Positions 1-9,893 of a stretch of 34,058 bases of DNA are shown here, piece by piece. The translations under genes were made by a program, and so were the position numbers. Source of the stretch: Campylobacterales bacterium (GTDB lineage Bacteria; Campylobacterota; Campylobacteria; Campylobacterales; Sulfurimonadaceae); contig JAFGUJ010000072.1 of NCBI GenBank assembly GCA_016938595.1, forward strand, positions 1-34,058, read 5' to 3'. The notes beneath the pieces are model-generated. The model was not told the origin of the DNA, searched no databases, and saw nothing but the letters and a program-made list of their open reading frames with translations. How positions within the stretch are numbered: position 1 is the first letter of the stretch; the number at the start of each line of letters is the position of its first letter.

Positions 1-81
1 AATGACGTCAAAATGGATCTCTCTGCAATGCAGGATATCTACTACAATACCTTCAAAAAAGTGATCGAAGGCGATCTCTAA
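1..81 (+). CDS. C-terminal end of an unidentified CDS entering from upstream (27 codons, ends TAA)
   Basis: Open frame from base 1 to TAA at 79-81 (…SAMQDIYYNTFKKVIEGDL*); too short to assign. Confidence 0.55.
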   Translation, partial: NDVKMDLSAMQDIYYNTFKKVIEGDL

Positions 82-88
82 ATCTTCT

Positions 89-106
89 TTTCCCCTTTTG
101 GGGAAA
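89..106. terminator. Possible weak stem-loop terminator TTTCCCC-TTTT-GGGGAAA
   Basis: 7-bp inverted repeat directly after the stop at 81; no long T tract. Confidence 0.4.
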
Positions 107-174
107 CCAATCTTCTCAAAATCTTTTGAATCTCAGATGCACGTTTAAATAAAAAAATGTTCTTGTAGGAAATG

Positions 175-206
175 AAAAGAAAAATTCCCGCATGGTTGCG
201 AGAATT
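175..206 (-). terminator. Rho-independent terminator of murA
   Basis: Minus strand AATTCTCGC-AACCAT-GCGGGAATT (9-bp stem with one G-U) followed by TTTTCTTTT, just downstream of the murA stop. Confidence 0.8.
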
Positions 207-215
207 CTGAAGAGG

Positions 216-1478
216 TTATTCTTTTAAGCGCTCGATCGATGCGCCGAGTGCGCGGAGTTTTTGCTCGAGGTTTTCGTATCCGCGGTCTAGGTGATAGATG
301 CGGTGGACATTGGTCGTCCCCTCTGCCGCCATAGCCGCCAGTACCAATGCGCTGGAAGCCCGAAGGTCGGTCGCCATCACGTCAGCTCCAAAGAGGTCGC
401 ATGGCCCGATAACGGTGGCCGTGTGCCCGCTCAGTTTGATTTCCGCTCCCAGACGCTGCAATTCGCTGACGTGCATGAAGCGGTTTTCAAAGAGACGCTC
501 TTCGATGGTGCTGGCTCCGTTGGCCCGAACGGCCAGGGCCATGAACTGTGCCTGCATGTCGGTCGGAAACGCAGGGTATTCCTGGGTAATGATATCGACA
601 GGTTTGAGTTTTTCGGCCGGATGGATCGTCATCGTGGTTTCACCGATCTCAAATGTGCATCCCATCTGTTCCAGTTTGGCCGTTACGGCATCGAGATGGT
701 CGGGGCGTACTTTTTCGAGGGTGATGGAGGAATCGGTAATCGCTGCGGCGCACAGATAGGTTCCCGCTTCGATCCGGTCCGGGATCACTTCGAAATCGAC
801 CATGTCGATTGTTTGACCGCCGGTTCCGACGATAACGAGTTCGGAACTTCCGATTCCGCTGATATCGATGCCGCTGTCACGCAGGATTTCGCACAGCTGG
901 ACTACCTCGGGTTCGCGTGCACAGTTGGTAAGGGTGGTCTTGCCGTGTGCCAAGGCGGCGGCCATGACGATATTGGCGGTGCCGGTGACGGTGATTTTGT
1001 CGAAAATGATATGGGCACCTTTGAGCCCGTTGGGGGCAACGGCATGGACGTATCCGGCGTGGATTGTGATTTCGGCTCCCATCTGCTCGAGCGCTTTAAG
1101 GTGCAGGTCGATTGGACGCTGACCAATTGCACATCCGCCCGGGAGGGAAACTTCGCAATGGCCGAAGCGGGCGAGGAGGGGCCCAAGGACCAGGATGGAG
1201 GCACGCATCGTTTTGACAATATCGTAATTGGCCATGGTATGGTTTACGGTAGAGGTGTCAATACTCAGCAGATGGTTTTCCAGCGTGCAGCTTGCCCCCA
1301 GGTTTTGAAGCAGTTTGAGAAGGGTCTTGATGTCGGCCACTTCGGGCATGTTGCTCATTTGAACCTTGTTGTGCGCCAGCAGTGCCAGTGTGATAAGCGG
1401 CAGCGCCGCATTTTTTGCACCGGAGATGGTAACGGTGCCGCTGAGTTTGGTAGGGCCTTGAATGCGTAAGTAGTCCAT
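216..1478 (-). CDS. murA: UDP-N-acetylglucosamine 1-carboxyvinyltransferase
   Basis: [29 protein letters not shown]… typical MurA N-terminus and [14 protein letters not shown] motif; start moved to the internal ATG at 1478. Confidence 0.96.
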   Translation of the reverse strand: MDYLRIQGPTKLSGTVTISGAKNAALPLITLALLAHNKVQMSNMPEVADIKTLLKLLQNLGASCTLENHLLSIDTSTVNHTMANYDIVKTMRASILVLGPLLARFGHCEVSLPGGCAIGQRPIDLHLKALEQMGAEITIHAGYVHAVAPNGLKGAHIIFDKITVTGTANIVMAAALAHGKTTLTNCAREPEVVQLCEILRDSGIDISGIGSSELVIVGTGGQTIDMVDFEVIPDRIEAGTYLCAAAITDSSITLEKVRPDHLDAVTAKLEQMGCTFEIGETTMTIHPAEKLKPVDIITQEYPAFPTDMQAQFMALAVRANGASTIEERLFENRFMHVSELQRLGAEIKLSGHTATVIGPCDLFGADVMATDLRASSALVLAAMAAEGTTNVHRIYHLDRGYENLEQKLRALGASIERLKE

Positions 1479-1569
1479 AGAGATCCCAGAATATAGATAT
1501 AGAATACGCAATTATAAGGCAGGATTAGTTAAATTTTGTAATAATGGATCAAAGAAGTGAAATGGCAGG

Positions 1570-2988
1570 GTGATGGTGATGAAAGCGAGGGCGGCTGCAG
1601 GGATGTTTTTGGTCATTGCGGCGGTCGAAATCCTGGGAGCAGAGGGCAATGCGGGGGGTGTCGAAGGGCAGCTGAGGGTTTACTCCATGACCGAAGACAA
1701 CCATGACCCTCTTGTGGATTACCGCGGCACGGCAGTCGGGGGGAAGATCCTGTACCGGACACCGGATTGGAACAATGTTCAGGGTGTCGTAGGGGTCTAC
1801 ACCACCCATTTTCTGCATGATAATGTGTCGGCATCGAGAGTGGAGCCTTTGGCATCCGGCAGAGGATCGCGATATGTCGCCGGGCTGGTCGACACTACCG
1901 ATCTTGACGCCAACAACGTTACGGGGATTGGCGAAGGGTATTTGCACTGCCGTATTGAAGAGGGTGAACTTATGATCGGACGGATGAAACTGGACACCCC
2001 TTTTATCAATCCCCAGGATGGCCGGATGATTCCGACGTTTGTGCAGGGCGCCTGGGCGAAGAGAACGCTCGGAGAGGGTTGGCTGATGCAGGGTGGATAT
2101 ATCAACGCTTTCTGGAACCGCAATACCCCCCAATGGAAAAGTGTGGAAGATTCTCTCGGTTACGGATACGAGATGGGGAACAGCTCGCTGGAGAGTGCGG
2201 TCCGGGGAGACTACAAAGGCAACACTTCCTCCAACGGGGTTTTTATCGGGAATCTGCGCTATCATCCCTCTGCAGAATGGCGGTTTGAAGTGTGGGACTA
2301 TTACGTCGAAAACATATTCAATCTGGGGTATGCCGAAATGCTTGCGGCACATCCTATCGGAGATGCCCGGCTGTTGATGGGAGGGCAGATCATTCATCAG
2401 TATGAAGTCGGCGAGGGGGGCAACGGGGAAGACAATCTGCCCGATGCGACCGATGGGCAAAAAGCAAAGTCATACCTGCAAAAAGGTGAAAAAAGCACCA
2501 CCTACGGAGCAAAAATCGCGATGGAATACGACGATTCGCGGGTCGCGCTGGCGTATAACAGAACAACCGATCAGGGGAGGTTTCTGTTTCCGCGCGAGTG
2601 GGGAAAAGAGCCCCTGTATACGTTTCAAAAACGGGATCGGAGTGACGGGAGCGGCGATTGCGATGCATGGCTGGTGAGTCTTGAACATAATTTCAAAAGG
2701 CAGGGGCTGGCAGGGTTCACTCTGATGGCGGGGTATGGAGAATACCGCAAAAGCGATCCCAAAGAGTGGAGGTACAACAAATACGGTACTCCTTCTTATG
2801 CGCAATGGAATATAGACCTGCTTTATCGATTCAGCGGTCCGCTAAAGGGACTGCGTGCGGAATATCTGGCGGTTCGCAAAGTGGCCAGAGGCGAAACGTA
2901 CCAGGTTCAGGGGCCGGCAGAATACAATTTCATTTTTCGAAAAAACGGGATGACACTCCACAATTTTATGCTCAATTACGATTTTTGA
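1570..2988 (+). CDS. OprD-family outer membrane porin
   Basis: Signal peptide, then DNNVTGIGEGYL…MIGRMKLDTPFINPQDGRMIPTFVQG and terminal F; matches OprD-type porins of this phylum and resembles the second porin at 23631. Confidence 0.82.
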   Translation: MMVMKARAAAGMFLVIAAVEILGAEGNAGGVEGQLRVYSMTEDNHDPLVDYRGTAVGGKILYRTPDWNNVQGVVGVYTTHFLHDNVSASRVEPLASGRGSRYVAGLVDTTDLDANNVTGIGEGYLHCRIEEGELMIGRMKLDTPFINPQDGRMIPTFVQGAWAKRTLGEGWLMQGGYINAFWNRNTPQWKSVEDSLGYGYEMGNSSLESAVRGDYKGNTSSNGVFIGNLRYHPSAEWRFEVWDYYVENIFNLGYAEMLAAHPIGDARLLMGGQIIHQYEVGEGGNGEDNLPDATDGQKAKSYLQKGEKSTTYGAKIAMEYDDSRVALAYNRTTDQGRFLFPREWGKEPLYTFQKRDRSDGSGDCDAWLVSLEHNFKRQGLAGFTLMAGYGEYRKSDPKEWRYNKYGTPSYAQWNIDLLYRFSGPLKGLRAEYLAVRKVARGETYQVQGPAEYNFIFRKNGMTLHNFMLNYDF

Positions 2989-3040
2989 GATGCGATAAGG
3001 TGGATTCGGGTAAAATTAAACCAATATTTCCTGAAGGGCA

Positions 3041-3481
3041 GTGATGAGTTCAGCATTGGATCGTCTCAAAAACCTTACCGCAAAAATCTCCAGTTATGAG
3101 TTGGAGCGTAAAAAAAACCTCGCAGAACTGGAACGGTTGTATGAGGTTTTGGGCATTTTTAAGAAAGTGGAACCGTTTGAAGAGCTTTTTGCCCTCAAAG
3201 CGATCAACCTCTCAGGCATTTCACTCGCTGAAGAGGATTTGGGAACCCTGAAAGAGGGGAAATACGCTCAGATCATCGGGATCATCTACGACAAAGAAGC
3301 GAAAGTTAAAAACAAAAATATTTCACTGGCCTATTACGGAAGGGTCGAAAAACTCTCTGCGGAAGAGAAAAAGGACATCATTTCGTTTGTCCTTGGATGG
3401 CGGTTTGAGAAAAGTTTCCGGACGCTGGAGCACTACCATAACCTGATGGGTCAGCTCAAAACTTCAGGGGACGCATGCTGA
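3041..3481 (+). CDS. Hypothetical protein with predicted N-terminal coiled coil
   Basis: 147-codon ORF, SD-like AAGGGCA before GTG(3041)/ATG(3044); overlaps the next CDS start. Confidence 0.7.
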   Translation: MMSSALDRLKNLTAKISSYELERKKNLAELERLYEVLGIFKKVEPFEELFALKAINLSGISLAEEDLGTLKEGKYAQIIGIIYDKEAKVKNKNISLAYYGRVEKLSAEEKKDIISFVLGWRFEKSFRTLEHYHNLMGQLKTSGDAC

Positions 3482-4179
3482 TTTTTTTCGATACCGAAAC
3501 GACGGGGCTTGAAGCGAACGACCGCATCTGTGCCGTCGGAATGGTGGAGGAGGATCAGACGCATTATGAGCTGATCCATCCGGGACGGAAAATCCCCCCC
3601 GCCGCTTCGGCCATTCATCAGATTACGAATGAAATGGTCAAAGAAGCACCCGTATTTGCGGATTCGAAAAGTTATCTGCGGTTTAGGGAGCTGAATGGAG
3701 GATCGAATGTCCTGATCTCCCATAATGCCCCTTTTGATCTGGCCATGCTGGCGAAAGAGGGGATCGAATGGCAGGGGGAGGTGATCGATACCCTCAAATG
3801 CGCGAAGGCGCTGATGGATGATCTGGAAGGGTACAGTCTGCAGTTTCTGCGCTACGAGCTGCGCCTGTATCGGGAGGAGGAGCCGTTTTTCACGGATCAC
3901 GGCGCTTTGATCACTCCGCACCACCCTGTGAGCGATGCGCTCCACGTGAAGATGCTCTATTCATACCTGCTCGATCTTGCCGAACACGAGAAACTGGTGG
4001 CCATTTCCAAAAGCCACGTCCTGCTCAACCGTCTTCCATTCGGCAAATACGCCAAACGCCGGATCGAGGAGATCGCGCTGAAAGATGCGGGATACCTCAA
4101 ATGGATGCTGGAGAGTCTGGTAGACATGGATGGGGATTTACGCTACAGTATCGAACATTTTTTGAGGGAAGTGCCGTGA
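3475..4179 (+). CDS. 3'-5' exonuclease, DEDDh (DnaQ-like) family
   Basis: LIFFDTETTGLEANDRICAVG (ExoI), SHNAPFDLAML (ExoII), HHPVSDALHV (ExoIII). Confidence 0.85.
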   Translation: MLIFFDTETTGLEANDRICAVGMVEEDQTHYELIHPGRKIPPAASAIHQITNEMVKEAPVFADSKSYLRFRELNGGSNVLISHNAPFDLAMLAKEGIEWQGEVIDTLKCAKALMDDLEGYSLQFLRYELRLYREEEPFFTDHGALITPHHPVSDALHVKMLYSYLLDLAEHEKLVAISKSHVLLNRLPFGKYAKRRIEEIALKDAGYLKWMLESLVDMDGDLRYSIEHFLREVP

Positions 4180-4556
4180 AAATAGCCATTCAATGCGATT
4201 CGCCGTTGTTGCAGCGCTCATTGGAACTTTTTTTGGAGGGGCAGCTCAGCTCGATCCGCCAGTGCGACATCCTGATCCGCGACCGTGAGATCCGTGACGA
4301 CAACCACCCGACGTTTGTGATCGGCTCGAACGCATCGGCCGATCTGATCAAGCCGTTTTCAAAAGCACAGCTGCTTCACGCGCTGGCCCAAAAATACGAT
4401 TCGCTGAAACAAGAACCTGCCGCCAAGATGGAAGAAACGGCAACCGGGAGCGAGGAGGGGGTCAGTTTCGAGATCCTTGAGCGCCACATCGAGAAACTGA
4501 CGCGTGAGTATCAGGACAATATCCTTAAAGCGATACGGGCATTTTATGAAAAATAA
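4176..4556 (+). CDS. Hypothetical protein, possible degenerate receiver-like N-terminus
   Basis: GTG start overlapping the upstream TGA (GTGA); continues in the 4101-4556 ORF frame; contains IKPFSKAQLLHAL. Confidence 0.65.
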   Translation: MKIAIQCDSPLLQRSLELFLEGQLSSIRQCDILIRDREIRDDNHPTFVIGSNASADLIKPFSKAQLLHALAQKYDSLKQEPAAKMEETATGSEEGVSFEILERHIEKLTREYQDNILKAIRAFYEK

Positions 4557-5133
4557 TCCTCCACTGACGAAAAAGATCATTGCCGGAAAATTCAAAGGAA
4601 AAACGCTCCGGCTCCCTTCCAAAGAGACGACACGAAGTTCCAAGGCGATTGTTCTTGAATCGTTTTTCAATACGGTCCAGTTCGACATTATCGACGCAGT
4701 CGTTGTCGAGGTATTCTCCGGAAGCGGATCGATCGGACTCGAAGCTCTCAGCCGGGGGGCAAAAAAAATCCTCTTTATGGAAAAAGACCGCGATGCGGTC
4801 AAAACGCTGCGCCAAAACATTGCCCAGACCGATCCGAATGCGTGCGAAGTGTTTGAGGGAGACAGTTTTACGACCATTTCGCAAGTGAAAAAACGGCTTG
4901 AAACGCTGGGCGAGAGCGCTTTTATCTACGTCGATCCCCCTTTTTCCTATCGTGAGGGGATGGAAGATGTCTATGACAAGATGCTCAGCCTGATCGCTTC
5001 GTTTCCTCTTGAACTGGCCAAACTTTTCATCATAGAACACATGAGTACCCTGGAACTCCCCGAGTCGATCGGCCGTTACAACCGGATCAAGACCAAAAAA
5101 TTCGGAAAGACCTCTCTCTCCTACTACGCCTGA
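4546..5133 (+). CDS. rsmD: 16S rRNA (guanine966-N2)-methyltransferase
   Basis: KIIAGKFKGKTLRLPS…VVEVFSGSGSIGLEALSRGAKKILFMEKD…FIYVDPPFSYREG (SAM-binding and DPPF motifs); ATG at 4546. Confidence 0.88.
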   Translation: MKNNPPLTKKIIAGKFKGKTLRLPSKETTRSSKAIVLESFFNTVQFDIIDAVVVEVFSGSGSIGLEALSRGAKKILFMEKDRDAVKTLRQNIAQTDPNACEVFEGDSFTTISQVKKRLETLGESAFIYVDPPFSYREGMEDVYDKMLSLIASFPLELAKLFIIEHMSTLELPESIGRYNRIKTKKFGKTSLSYYA

Positions 5134-5143
5134 ACCCCAAGAG

Positions 5144-5160
5144 TGGAATAGACTTTGCTT
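5144..5160 (+). promoter_or_regulatory. Candidate sigma-54 (RpoN) promoter, GTGGAATAGACTTTGCTT
   Basis: GG-N10-GC (-24/-12) at 5145-46 and 5157-58, about 20 nt upstream of flgI ATG. Confidence 0.7.
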
Positions 5161-5178
5161 TGGTTTGTCCATTAAAGG

Positions 5179-6231
5179 ATGGGCATGAGAATTTTTGCGT
5201 TACTGTTTTGTGTATTGACGTTGTCGCAGGCCGCACGGATCGGAGAAATTTCGAACATCGTCGGTGTCAGGGACAATCAGATCATCGGGTATTCTCTTGT
5301 CGTCGGTTTGAAGAAAACCGGGGACGGGACCACGTCCAAATTCACCCTCCAATCGATCGCCAACATGCTCAAAGCGATGAACATCGACATGAACCCCGTC
5401 GATATCAAATCCAAAAACGTTGCTGCCGTCGTTGTCACGGCCAAATTCGCCCCTTTCGCCCGCCAGGGGGATACCTTCGACGTCGTCGTCTCTTCCATCG
5501 GAGATGCCAAATCGCTGGAGGGGGGAACGCTTCTGATGACGCCGCTCAAAGGGGTGGACGGCAAGATTTACGCTTTGGCGCAGGGACCGGTCAGCATCGG
5601 CGGAAGAAATGAAAGAGGTGCCGGCGCCGAATCGCATCCTACCGCGGGAATGGTGTACGGCGGCGGCCTGGTTGAGCGGGAGATCCACCAGGACCTCTAC
5701 CATCAGCAAAACGCCACCCTTTCGCTCAAAACCTCCAATTTCAACAACGCCGTAGCGATTCAGAATGCGGTCAATGCCAAATACCGGGATCAGGTAGCTG
5801 TTGCGGTCGATCCGCGTACGATCAATCTGCGCCTGCCGCAAAACCGCTCAATGGTCGAGTTTTTGGCCGAAGTTCAGCAGATTGATATCCATTACGCGCA
5901 GGACTCCAAAATCGTCATCAACGAACGGACCGGGACAATCGTCGCCGGAGTCGATGTCGAAGTGAAGCCGGTGGTCGTAACGCAGGGGGACATCACGGTC
6001 AAAATTCTTGCTCAGGATGAGGTTTCCAATCCTGCGGGAAGCGTCGCGATGGACAAGAGCCTTGTAATCGGATTGAATGAAAACGAAGTCTATACCGAAA
6101 AAGGGACGACAACGGTTGCCAACATTGTCCGCTCGCTGGAAAAACTCGGGGCGTCACCCAAAGAGCTGATAGCGATTTTGCAGGCGATGAAAAGCGCCGG
6201 GGCCATTTCGGTTGATCTGGAGGTGATCTGA
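5179..6231 (+). CDS. flgI: Flagellar basal body P-ring protein
   Basis: ARIGEISNIVGVRDNQIIGYSLVVGLKKTGDGT… canonical FlgI. Confidence 0.96.
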   Translation: MGMRIFALLFCVLTLSQAARIGEISNIVGVRDNQIIGYSLVVGLKKTGDGTTSKFTLQSIANMLKAMNIDMNPVDIKSKNVAAVVVTAKFAPFARQGDTFDVVVSSIGDAKSLEGGTLLMTPLKGVDGKIYALAQGPVSIGGRNERGAGAESHPTAGMVYGGGLVEREIHQDLYHQQNATLSLKTSNFNNAVAIQNAVNAKYRDQVAVAVDPRTINLRLPQNRSMVEFLAEVQQIDIHYAQDSKIVINERTGTIVAGVDVEVKPVVVTQGDITVKILAQDEVSNPAGSVAMDKSLVIGLNENEVYTEKGTTTVANIVRSLEKLGASPKELIAILQAMKSAGAISVDLEVI

Positions 6232-6515
6232 TGGATGTTTCCAACGTACAGTACCACAAAGCGGTTCCGTCGATCGGAACCAAAGAGGGCGACGCCGCAC
6301 TGCGGGAAAAAACCGATCAGTTTGAAGCCATCATCGTCAAAATGATGCTCGATGAGGCGATGAAGGAGGAAAAAAATCTTTTTTCGGCCAATGATCCGGG
6401 AGAGAAAATCTTCAAATCGATGTATCGGGAAGAACTCTCGAACGCCAGTGCCGGAGGATTTGGATTCTCACAGATGCTGTTTGAGCATTTGAGCCAAAAA
6501 GGGGAGAAAAACTAA
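6231..6515 (+). CDS. flgJ: Flagellar rod-binding protein (FlgJ N-terminal domain only)
   Basis: KTDQFEAIIVKMMLDEAMKEE…EKIFKSMYREELSNASA rod-binding domain; no muramidase domain; 1-nt overlap with flgI. Confidence 0.82.
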   Translation: MDVSNVQYHKAVPSIGTKEGDAALREKTDQFEAIIVKMMLDEAMKEEKNLFSANDPGEKIFKSMYREELSNASAGGFGFSQMLFEHLSQKGEKN

Positions 6516-6539
6516 ATTTTTCGCTCTCTTTGCCGATAT
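6513..6539 (+). promoter_or_regulatory. Candidate sigma-28 (FliA) promoter TAAA-N15-GCCGATAT
   Basis: TAAA 6513-6516, exactly 15 nt, GCCGATAT 6532-6539; 43 nt upstream of flgM. Confidence 0.82.
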
Positions 6540-6581
6540 GGTGAGTAGACATCATAAACGGACAACAAAGAAGGATTCACC

Positions 6582-6788
6582 ATGATTTCAAGTGTGAACA
6601 GCTCACTGATTAAAGGTGCCTACCAAGAGGCATCATTGAAAACCAAAGAGCAGGAAAAACCGGCTCAATCCATTACGAAACAAGGTGACACGAGCCGCAT
6701 CGAAGAACTGAAAAGTTCGATCGAAAAAGGGGAATACCGTGTCGATATCGAAGCGTTGGCCAAGCGCATAGCGCAAGAGCTGATCTAA
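6582..6788 (+). CDS. flgM: Anti-sigma-28 factor FlgM
   Basis: 68 aa; C-terminal SRIEELKSSIEKGEYRVDIEALAKRIAQELI is FlgM-like; flagellar context and sigma-28 promoter. Confidence 0.78.
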   Translation: MISSVNSSLIKGAYQEASLKTKEQEKPAQSITKQGDTSRIEELKSSIEKGEYRVDIEALAKRIAQELI

Positions 6789-6805
6789 CCTATAAGCAGG
6801 AGTTT

Positions 6806-7237
6806 ATGATGTTGTCTTATCAATTGCAAAGCGCGATCAAAGATCTGGAAGCACTCATCTCTTTGTCGAAAGAGGACATAGCCGACATTAAAGAGGCGAA
6901 GCACAATCCTCAGTTTGAACGGTTCGCCATCAAAGAAGAGAAAATAAAAAGTTTTGAACACAAAAAAGCGATGATTGATCGCGAGATTTCAAAACTGATG
7001 ACGGCCGAACCTTCAAAGCCGCTTGCCGATCTTTTGGATAATGAACAACATCAGCAACTCGACCTCCTCAAAGAGCACCTCTCAACATTACGCGAAGTGA
7101 ACCAGCAATACGCCAAAATGGTTCTGAGTGTCGGCGCTTTTTACAATACTCTGCTCGAACGCGTCGTCCCCACGCAGATGCAGGGGTATCAGAAAGTGGC
7201 CTCCTCGGAAGCGTCGTTTTTGGAAGTGAGAGCGTAA
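6806..7237 (+). CDS. FlgN-like flagellar export chaperone (by position and helical content)
   Basis: Small alpha-helical protein between flgM and flgK. Confidence 0.6.
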   Translation: MMLSYQLQSAIKDLEALISLSKEDIADIKEAKHNPQFERFAIKEEKIKSFEHKKAMIDREISKLMTAEPSKPLADLLDNEQHQQLDLLKEHLSTLREVNQQYAKMVLSVGAFYNTLLERVVPTQMQGYQKVASSEASFLEVRA

Positions 7238-7238
7238 T

Positions 7239-9104
7239 ATGGCATCGATTTTCAACGCATTGCACATCGGATACAGCGGTCTGAATGCCGCCCAGGTCGG
7301 GATCGACACGACCGGACACAATATATCCAATGCCGAAACCGAAGGGTACTCGCGCCAGCGTGTCGTCACCGCGGCGGCCTATCCGGTCAGCATCGATCCG
7401 GGGCAGCGCGGCAACGGGACACAGATCACCGAAATCGTCCGTATTTTCGATTCGTTTGTCTTTAGCCGATACACGGCAGCGTCGCAGTCAAAAGTCTATT
7501 CCGATACACTGAAAAAACATCTCGAGGAACTCTCCACCTATTTTCCCGATATCGACAACATCGGCATCAAAACCGATATGCAAAATTATTTTGACGGCTG
7601 GCAGTCTCTGGCCAACAACCCCGGCAACAGCGCGCTGAAAGTATCATTGGCACAGCAGGCGCAAACGCTGGTCCAGCATATCAAGCAAACGGGCGATCAG
7701 ATTTCTGCCCTCCAAAGCTCCGTGAACGACCAAATCAAGATCAATGTCGAAGAGGTAAACCGCATCGCCGAAAAGATCGCCGGGTTGAACAAAGCGATTA
7801 CGGAAGCCGAAGCAGGGGGAGTCAGCAACGCCAACGACCTCAGAGACCAGCGAAGCCAGCTGGAGATGACCCTCTCGGAGCTTATCGGGGCGAAAGTGAT
7901 GCCCGGCAATATCATGAGCAACAATGTGGTGGATCCCAATATTGCCGTCAAAAAAGAGGATTACACGATCCTCGTCGGCGGATTCAACATCGTTGACGGT
8001 GCCAATTTCCATCCCATCGGGATAGAAAGCGCGGATAACCCAAACGGCTACCACAGCCTCTACTATGAGCGTCAGGACGGGGTGAGAATTCCTTTTGCAC
8101 AGGATATACAGGGAGGCAAAATCGGAGCCCTGCTGGAGCTGCGCGGCACAACGATCGGCACGAACGGGCAGTTTGAGGACGGTTTTTTGCAAGAAACGAT
8201 TGACAACCTCAATGCCCTTGCCAAAGGTCTGATGGAAGCGACGAACAACATTTACGCCCAAAGTGCAACGTCGTCGATGCAGTCGAATTCACTCCCTTTT
8301 ACAGAAGCACAGCAGCTTCTGAGCAGCGATGGCAATTTCAAAGCGGGAACGTTCGATATCGTCGTGTACGACATCGACGGCAATGTCGCGGTACGCCGAT
8401 CGATCACGATTGATGAAAACACCGTCATGAACAATGCGACTACCACGCTCTCCGATGGTATTACCCCTAACAGCATCGTCGAACAGTTGAACTGGCAAAG
8501 AGACGATACGGGAGACAACAATGCCCTCAACGACATCGACGATTTACTTTTTACGCAATTCGGGACGGATCAAAACATTTTGCGGATCGATTTTCAGGCG
8601 GGTTTTGCAGGGCAGGGGTATACCTTTGCCATCGAGGATAACGGGACCAATTTTGCAGGGGTGACGGGTGTCAGCCGGTTTTTCGACGGGGACAACATCA
8701 AAAACATTGCCCTCAGCCGGGAGATTCAGGATGATGCGACAGCGATACGGGGGTTCAAATCACCGGTGAGCGGAGACAATCAAACAGCACTGGCGATGGT
8801 GGAGCTGCAGTTTTCCAAAGTCTCGTTCAAAAATGGAAACGATGTCTACTCCGATACCCTGTACGGAAACTACGATACCGTCGTCACGCAGGTAGGGACA
8901 AAAACGAACTCGGTAATCCTCAGCAACGACACGATTCTGGCGCAATACAATGCGATCAAACTGGAACACGAATCGATTTCAAAGGTCAGTATTGACGAAG
9001 AACTTACCAATCTGATCCGGTACCAGACCTCATACGGTGCGGCGGCCAAGGTGATTACGACTATCGATCAGATGATGACGACGTTGCTTGGCATCAAGAG
9101 CTGA
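7239..9104 (+). CDS. flgK: Flagellar hook-associated protein 1
   Basis: MASIFNALHIGYSGLNAAQVGIDTTGHNISNAETEGYSRQRV… and C-terminal NLIRYQTSYGAAAKVITTIDQMMTTLLGIK. Confidence 0.95.
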   Translation: MASIFNALHIGYSGLNAAQVGIDTTGHNISNAETEGYSRQRVVTAAAYPVSIDPGQRGNGTQITEIVRIFDSFVFSRYTAASQSKVYSDTLKKHLEELSTYFPDIDNIGIKTDMQNYFDGWQSLANNPGNSALKVSLAQQAQTLVQHIKQTGDQISALQSSVNDQIKINVEEVNRIAEKIAGLNKAITEAEAGGVSNANDLRDQRSQLEMTLSELIGAKVMPGNIMSNNVVDPNIAVKKEDYTILVGGFNIVDGANFHPIGIESADNPNGYHSLYYERQDGVRIPFAQDIQGGKIGALLELRGTTIGTNGQFEDGFLQETIDNLNALAKGLMEATNNIYAQSATSSMQSNSLPFTEAQQLLSSDGNFKAGTFDIVVYDIDGNVAVRRSITIDENTVMNNATTTLSDGITPNSIVEQLNWQRDDTGDNNALNDIDDLLFTQFGTDQNILRIDFQAGFAGQGYTFAIEDNGTNFAGVTGVSRFFDGDNIKNIALSREIQDDATAIRGFKSPVSGDNQTALAMVELQFSKVSFKNGNDVYSDTLYGNYDTVVTQVGTKTNSVILSNDTILAQYNAIKLEHESISKVSIDEELTNLIRYQTSYGAAAKVITTIDQMMTTLLGIKS

Positions 9105-9892
9105 TGATTAGCATTGCCGCGCTCGCCGGGGTGATTTTTTTCTCTTTTCTCGGCCCCCTTTTCTACACCGTCGATCCCCAGTTCTTTGATACCGGAGCCA
9201 TACTGCTCTCACCCTCTGCCGAGCATTGGCTCGGTACCGACCGTTTGGGACGCGATTTGCTGGCACGTCTGATGGAAGGGGGGCAGGTATCCCTGGTGAT
9301 CGGGTTTATGAGCGCGCTGATCTCGACGCTGATAGGACTGCTGTACGGAGTGAGCGCGGCGCTGCTGCGCGGTGGATTCGACAAACTGTTTATCGTCGTC
9401 GTCGATCTGTTTTTGACTTTTCCGACCCTCTTTTTGTTGTTGACGCTGGTGAGTTACATCAATGCGTCTGTCTGGATTCTCATCCTCATCATATCGATTA
9501 CCGGGTGGATGAGTACGGCGCGGCTGATCCGATCAGAAAGTTTCGCGATCTCTTCCAAGCCGTTCATCCGTATTCTGCGCATCGGGGGCGTTCACCCTCT
9601 CAAAATCATTTTCAAATATTATGCGCCGCTGCTGGCTCCGATCGTACTGGTCAGTTTTACGTTCGGGGTAGGGGGGGCTATCCTGGCCGAATCGGGACTG
9701 TCGTTTCTGGGGCTTGGGATCGTCGCACCGCAGATGAGCTGGGGGAGCATCCTCAGCAGTGGGAAAGAGGTGATTGATATTGCATGGTGGGTGAGCTTTT
9801 TCCCCGGTCTGATGATCTTTATCGTGACGTTCGCGCTGATGAACATCTCCAACGCCCTGCAAGCGAAGATGAACCAGAAAGAGGTGCGGTAA
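9104..9892 (+). CDS. ABC transporter permease, DppC/OppC type
   Basis: HWLGTDRLGRDLLARLMEGGQVSLVIGF and AILAESGLSFLGLGIVAPQMSWGSIL motifs. Confidence 0.88.
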   Translation: MISIAALAGVIFFSFLGPLFYTVDPQFFDTGAILLSPSAEHWLGTDRLGRDLLARLMEGGQVSLVIGFMSALISTLIGLLYGVSAALLRGGFDKLFIVVVDLFLTFPTLFLLLTLVSYINASVWILILIISITGWMSTARLIRSESFAISSKPFIRILRIGGVHPLKIIFKYYAPLLAPIVLVSFTFGVGGAILAESGLSFLGLGIVAPQMSWGSILSSGKEVIDIAWWVSFFPGLMIFIVTFALMNISNALQAKMNQKEVR

Positions 9893-9893
9893 T

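Noticed and set aside
291-1469. 392-aa ORF antisense to murA
   Set aside because: Fully inside murA, no family resemblance, composition typical of antisense frames.
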